This document shows positions 61,502 to 64,000 of a stretch of DNA of 64,000 bases, piece after piece. A model generated the notes under the pieces. The model made no database searches. It saw nothing but the letters and a program-made list of their open reading frames with translations, and was not told the DNA's origin. Location of the stretch: contig NZ_CP075188.1 of assembly GCF_020510525.1 (NCBI RefSeq), positions 3,782,001 to 3,846,000 of the forward strand, in the 5' to 3' direction. The DNA is from Quatrionicoccus australiensis. Its GTDB lineage: Bacteria; Pseudomonadota; Gammaproteobacteria; Burkholderiales; Rhodocyclaceae. Position 1 is the stretch's first letter; each line of letters opens with the position of its first letter. A program made the translations under genes and the position numbers.

Positions 61502-62179
61502 GGGCTTGATCAGCAGCATTTCATTGCCGCCTCGCTGAAACTCGTAAGGAACGCGCTTAACTTCTACCATGAAGCCATGGTTCGCAAGATGTTCGCTCAC
61601 AAAATGGAGATGGGGTGATAAAGCACCGTCGAGCGTAAGCATAGGAAAAACGCGCACTTCGCAAGCTACACGCAACATTTCTTGAAGTGCCTGAAGATGA
61701 AACTCTGCGGACAAATGGGCGCTGTACAAAAACAAGAAATGAGACGACAAGGCGATGTCGAACTTTCCATTTTCAAAAGGAAGTGACGGCAACTCCCCGG
61801 GGACGTATCGGCCTTCGTTTTTTCCCGCATCGAAGTCAGCGAGAAATGTTTCCATCGCAGACATGCGAAGATGCCCAAGTTGCTCAACCGACGGAATGGC
61901 TTCCCAGACGTAGTCGCTTTGGTTCCCGCGCATTTGTGCCATAACGGTTTCATACGTTTCGGAGATGCGGCCCCTGATCTGTTCAGCCTCAAAAACGTAG
62001 ATTGGATCTACCGAGACGATGTTCCCACCTTGTTTGGTCAGCACTGTATTAAACGCCGCAGGGCCATCACCACAGCCAAGAATGCGAAGCTCAAGATCGA
62101 CCTCGGAAAGGCCAAACATGCTGACGTATTCTTCATAAGAACGTCCCCACGGTACAACTTTTTCGAGTGTAAATCCCAT
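61496..62179 (-). CDS. Class I SAM-dependent methyltransferase-like protein (cassette gene)
   Basis: A 227-residue protein. Motif I is ELRILGCGDGPAAFN, followed by an acidic end of strand 2 (IVSVDPIY), and a later strand FDIALSSHFLFLYS, giving a Rossmann methyltransferase fold; a catalytic motif or substrate cannot be named. The start MGFTLEKVVPWG is 13 bases from an attC-like site and the TAA lies in the GTCTAAC box of the next one, so gene plus site form one cassette. Its base composition is lower in GC than the host genes. Confidence 0.75.
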   Translation of the reverse strand: MGFTLEKVVPWGRSYEEYVSMFGLSEVDLELRILGCGDGPAAFNTVLTKQGGNIVSVDPIYVFEAEQIRGRISETYETVMAQMRGNQSDYVWEAIPSVEQLGHLRMSAMETFLADFDAGKNEGRYVPGELPSLPFENGKFDIALSSHFLFLYSAHLSAEFHLQALQEMLRVACEVRVFPMLTLDGALSPHLHFVSEHLANHGFMVEVKRVPYEFQRGGNEMLLIKPV

Positions 62180-62191
62180 GATGACCTGCCT

Positions 62192-62287
62192 GTCTAACGT
62201 GCAGCTTGAGCCGACGCCGGAGCGCGCAGCGCGGAGGGAACCCAAAAGCGTAGCTTTTGGGCGGTCGGCTCGAAGCGTTTGTTAGGT
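62192..62287 (-). other. attC site (best example)
   Basis: On the minus strand: inverse core ACCTAAC, L'' GCTTCGAGCCGAC, 45-base centre with a CCCAAAAGC/GCTTTTGGG-like hairpin, L' GTCGGCTCAAGC and core GTTAGAC. L'' has one extra unpaired C relative to L', the extra-helical base that sets strand choice in attC sites. Both core boxes fit RYYYAAC and GTTRRRY exactly. Confidence 0.8.
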
Positions 62288-62494
62288 TTGATGGGTGTCA
62301 GAGCCATTTTTATTATTGATTCCCTTAATGATGTCGTTAATACCGACACCAAACGCCACGAATGCAATGCTGTAGTTGGCAAAGCTGACCAATGGCTTGG
62401 ATGACGAGAAAAACCACCCCCAAAGGATTGCGAAGCAGCCAAGCGCAAGAAATTTGATTCCCGATCTGATCAAGTTCTCTGGCGGCATCATCAT
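62282..62494 (-). CDS. Small hypothetical membrane protein (cassette gene)
   Basis: A 70-residue protein beginning MMMPPENLIRSG with two hydrophobic segments (about 13-28 and 36-55) and a polar tail ending SDTHQT. No family is recognised. Its TAA is inside the ACCTAAC box of the following attC site, and a GTTAGGT core lies seven bases before the ATG, so it fits a complete cassette. Confidence 0.55.
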   Translation of the reverse strand: MMMPPENLIRSGIKFLALGCFAILWGWFFSSSKPLVSFANYSIAFVAFGVGINDIIKGINNKNGSDTHQT

Positions 62495-62500
62495 GACGAA

Positions 62501-62507
62501 ACCTAAC
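62501..62507 (-). other. Isolated core-site heptamer (GTTAGGT)
   Basis: Matches GTTRRRY in the cassette orientation just upstream of the 70-residue gene. The rest of an upstream attC or attI is not visible; the transposase-bearing segment begins within the next 95 bases and may have cut it off. Confidence 0.45.
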
Positions 62508-62601
62508 GAAGCTGTAGAAAAATAGTATCCATGCCCGCATCGTGCCGTGAACCATATGGAATAACAAGGCTCCAACCTGAAGACGAGTTCAGGAGAAGGC
62601 C

Positions 62602-64000
62602 ATGGCCCGCTACAAAGCAATCGACACCAGCCCGAGGTTCCTGGCGGTGGATCTGGAGAAGCAACTCCTGCCGGGCAGTTTCGAACATGCCGTGCATCAC
62701 CTGCTTGAGCACGAATTTGACCTTTCCCTCTTCGACACCCGTTACCGCAATGACCAAAGCGGCGCCTGCGCCTATCCGCCGGGGATGCTGCTCAAGGTCA
62801 TTCTCTGCGCCTACGCCCAGGGCGTCGTGAGCAGCCGGGGCATTGAGCGGCTGTGCCGCGAACACGTCACTTTCATCGCTCTCAGCGGCGACTCCGCGCC
62901 GCACTTTACGACGCTGGCCGCCTTCGTTTCCAGCCTCGACGAGGAAGTCGCCCAGCTCTTTGCCCAAGTGCTTTACCTCTGCGACCGGCAAGGCCTGATC
63001 GGCCGGGAGATGTTCGCCATTGACGGCGTCAAGTTGCCAAGCAACGCCTCCAAAGCCAGAAGCGGCACGCGCGCTGACTTCGCCCATCAAGCCGACAAAC
63101 TCGAAGCCGCTGCCAGGAAGATGCTTGAGCGCCACCGCGCAAATGACAGCCTGCCCGTCGAACCCGACCTTGCCGAGAAATCCCGGCAAAAGGCCGAAAG
63201 CCTGGGGCGTGAAGCCGCCGAACTGCGCCAGTGGCTGGCCGATCACCCGAAGGATCGCAAAGGCAGCAAAGGCGCCATCAGGAAGAGCAACCGCACCGAT
63301 CCGGACAGCGCCAAGATGGCGACCGGCAAAGGCGTCATACAAGGCTTTACTGGCGTGGCAGCGGTCGACGCCAAAAATCAGGTCATTATCGAAGCGCAAG
63401 CCCATGGCACCGGTTCGGAACAGGAACTGCTGCTGCCGGTCGTGCGCGCCACGCAAGCCCAGGCCACCCCGGATACGCTCTACACGGCCGATGCCGGCTA
63501 CCACTCAGAACGCAACCTCAAGGAACTGGCCAAAGAGAACATCAACGCCCTGATTGCCGACAACGGCATGCGCCAACGCGACGAACGCTTCAAGGACCTG
63601 GGAAAACACAAGCAGAAGCCTGATCCGCTCTACGACAAGGCGCACCCGAAGAAAGCCGCCAAACGTTACCGGCCGCAGGACTTCACGCTCGATCCGGCCA
63701 CTGGTATTTGTAGCTGTCCAGCCGGCAAGCAGCTCTACCGCAACGGCACGAACTGCATCCACAACGGCCGCCTCGCCACGAAATACAGCGGCACTCTGCG
63801 CGATTGCCTGCCCTGCGAACAACGCGCCAAATGCCTGCGCACGCCGGAGAAGACTCAGGTTCGGCAGGTTGCTTTCTTCCGCGGCAAAGCCAATACAACC
63901 GAAGAAAGCCACACCGACCGGATGAAGCGGGCCATCGACAGCGAAGAAGGCAAAGCCCGTTACGGGAGGAGGTTTGCCACGGTCGAGCCGGTGTTTGGCA
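62602..64000 (+). CDS. IS1182-type transposase, 3' end outside window
   Basis: First 466 codons of a DDE transposase, open to the window edge. It begins MARYKAIDTSPRFLAVDLEK with AGGAG upstream. The DUF772-like N-terminal domain (SFEHAVHHLLEHEFDLSLFDTRY split) is followed by the first catalytic Asp in MFAIDGVKLPSN, a charged linker, the second Asp region TLYTADAGYHSERN, and a Cys-rich section (CSCPAGKQLY, CLPCEQRAKCLRTPEK) characteristic of the IS1182 group. The insertion's left terminal repeat should lie between 62508 and 62601 but I cannot define it. Confidence 0.88.
   Translation, partial: MARYKAIDTSPRFLAVDLEKQLLPGSFEHAVHHLLEHEFDLSLFDTRYRNDQSGACAYPPGMLLKVILCAYAQGVVSSRGIERLCREHVTFIALSGDSAPHFTTLAAFVSSLDEEVAQLFAQVLYLCDRQGLIGREMFAIDGVKLPSNASKARSGTRADFAHQADKLEAAARKMLERHRANDSLPVEPDLAEKSRQKAESLGREAAELRQWLADHPKDRKGSKGAIRKSNRTDPDSAKMATGKGVIQGFTGVAAVDAKNQVIIEAQAHGTGSEQELLLPVVRATQAQATPDTLYTADAGYHSERNLKELAKENINALIADNGMRQRDERFKDLGKHKQKPDPLYDKAHPKKAAKRYRPQDFTLDPATGICSCPAGKQLYRNGTNCIHNGRLATKYSGTLRDCLPCEQRAKCLRTPEKTQVRQVAFFRGKANTTEESHTDRMKRAIDSEEGKARYGRRFATVEPVFG

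Overview
The window is about 62-63 % GC and reads as a betaproteobacterial chromosome, most likely from Rhodocyclales (Dechloromonas/Azonexus/Accumulibacter type). That placement is inferred from gene content and order: a pyruvate dehydrogenase operon in which both E2 and E3 carry lipoyl domains, gmk-rpoZ-spoT, a kinase/phosphatase pair between yicC and rph-rdgB, yjcH-actP beside a TctDE-like two-component system, CIRCE elements at both groESL and rpoH, and a heme-bearing Cti. No plasmid or phage backbone is visible; almost everything is chromosomal housekeeping or regulation.

Layout. 1-2.4 kb: end of an RND efflux pump (permease plus adaptor). 2.5-8.1 kb: a catabolic block on the minus strand, with a CBS-domain protein, a sigma-54 activator, a candidate activator palindrome and -24/-12 promoter, a GntP-type permease and a CoA-transferase. 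8.3-11.4 kb: tRNA-Ala, bacteriohemerythrin, Sua5, PurE and FolD. 11.4-20.4 kb: iorBA facing away from aceE-aceF-lpdA. 20.4-29.1 kb: redox, stress and phosphate genes (secreted isochorismatase-like hydrolase, di-heme peroxidase with a Crp/Fnr regulator, thioesterase, PPK2, SixA, a yybP-ykoY riboswitch with its TerC gene, and Cti). 29.2-35.3 kb: a 1537-residue CheB-CheR-PAS-GGDEF-EAL protein, divergent from a soluble CZB chemoreceptor. 35.5-41.3 kb: rsmJ, tRNA-Phe, a two-component system and yjcH-actP. 41.5-44.7 kb: groESL and rpoH, each under a CIRCE operator. 45.4-53.0 kb: a minus-strand run of hybrid kinase, gmk, rpoZ, spoT, dadA and tatD. 53.2-57.4 kb: yicC divergent from stk-pp2c-rph-rdgB. 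57.5-60.0 kb: fic and hemW.

The last 4 kb (60.0-64.0) is accessory. Directly behind hemW are small minus-strand genes separated by sequences with the layout of integron attC sites (inverse core, paired L boxes, core). In each gene the stop codon lies at or in an inverse core box. No integrase is visible, so this is best read as a cluster of attC sites lacking an integrase. It is interleaved with a second, about 95 % identical copy of the last 140 codons of hemW at a constant 1353-bp offset, and is bordered on the right by an IS1182-type transposase that runs off the window.

Several regulatory links can be read from DNA. The sigma-54 activator gene sits beside a palindrome about 110 bp upstream of a GG-N10-GC promoter. 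A CTTAC-N6-CTTAC repeat lies both before the response-regulator gene and before yjcH-actP, suggesting that this system controls acetate uptake. CIRCE operators overlie both the groES and rpoH promoters. A palindrome overlaps the -35 box ahead of the riboswitch-controlled terC-like gene. Repeated TTAACA half-sites precede fic. Functions are assigned from recognised family motifs; regulatory links are inferences.
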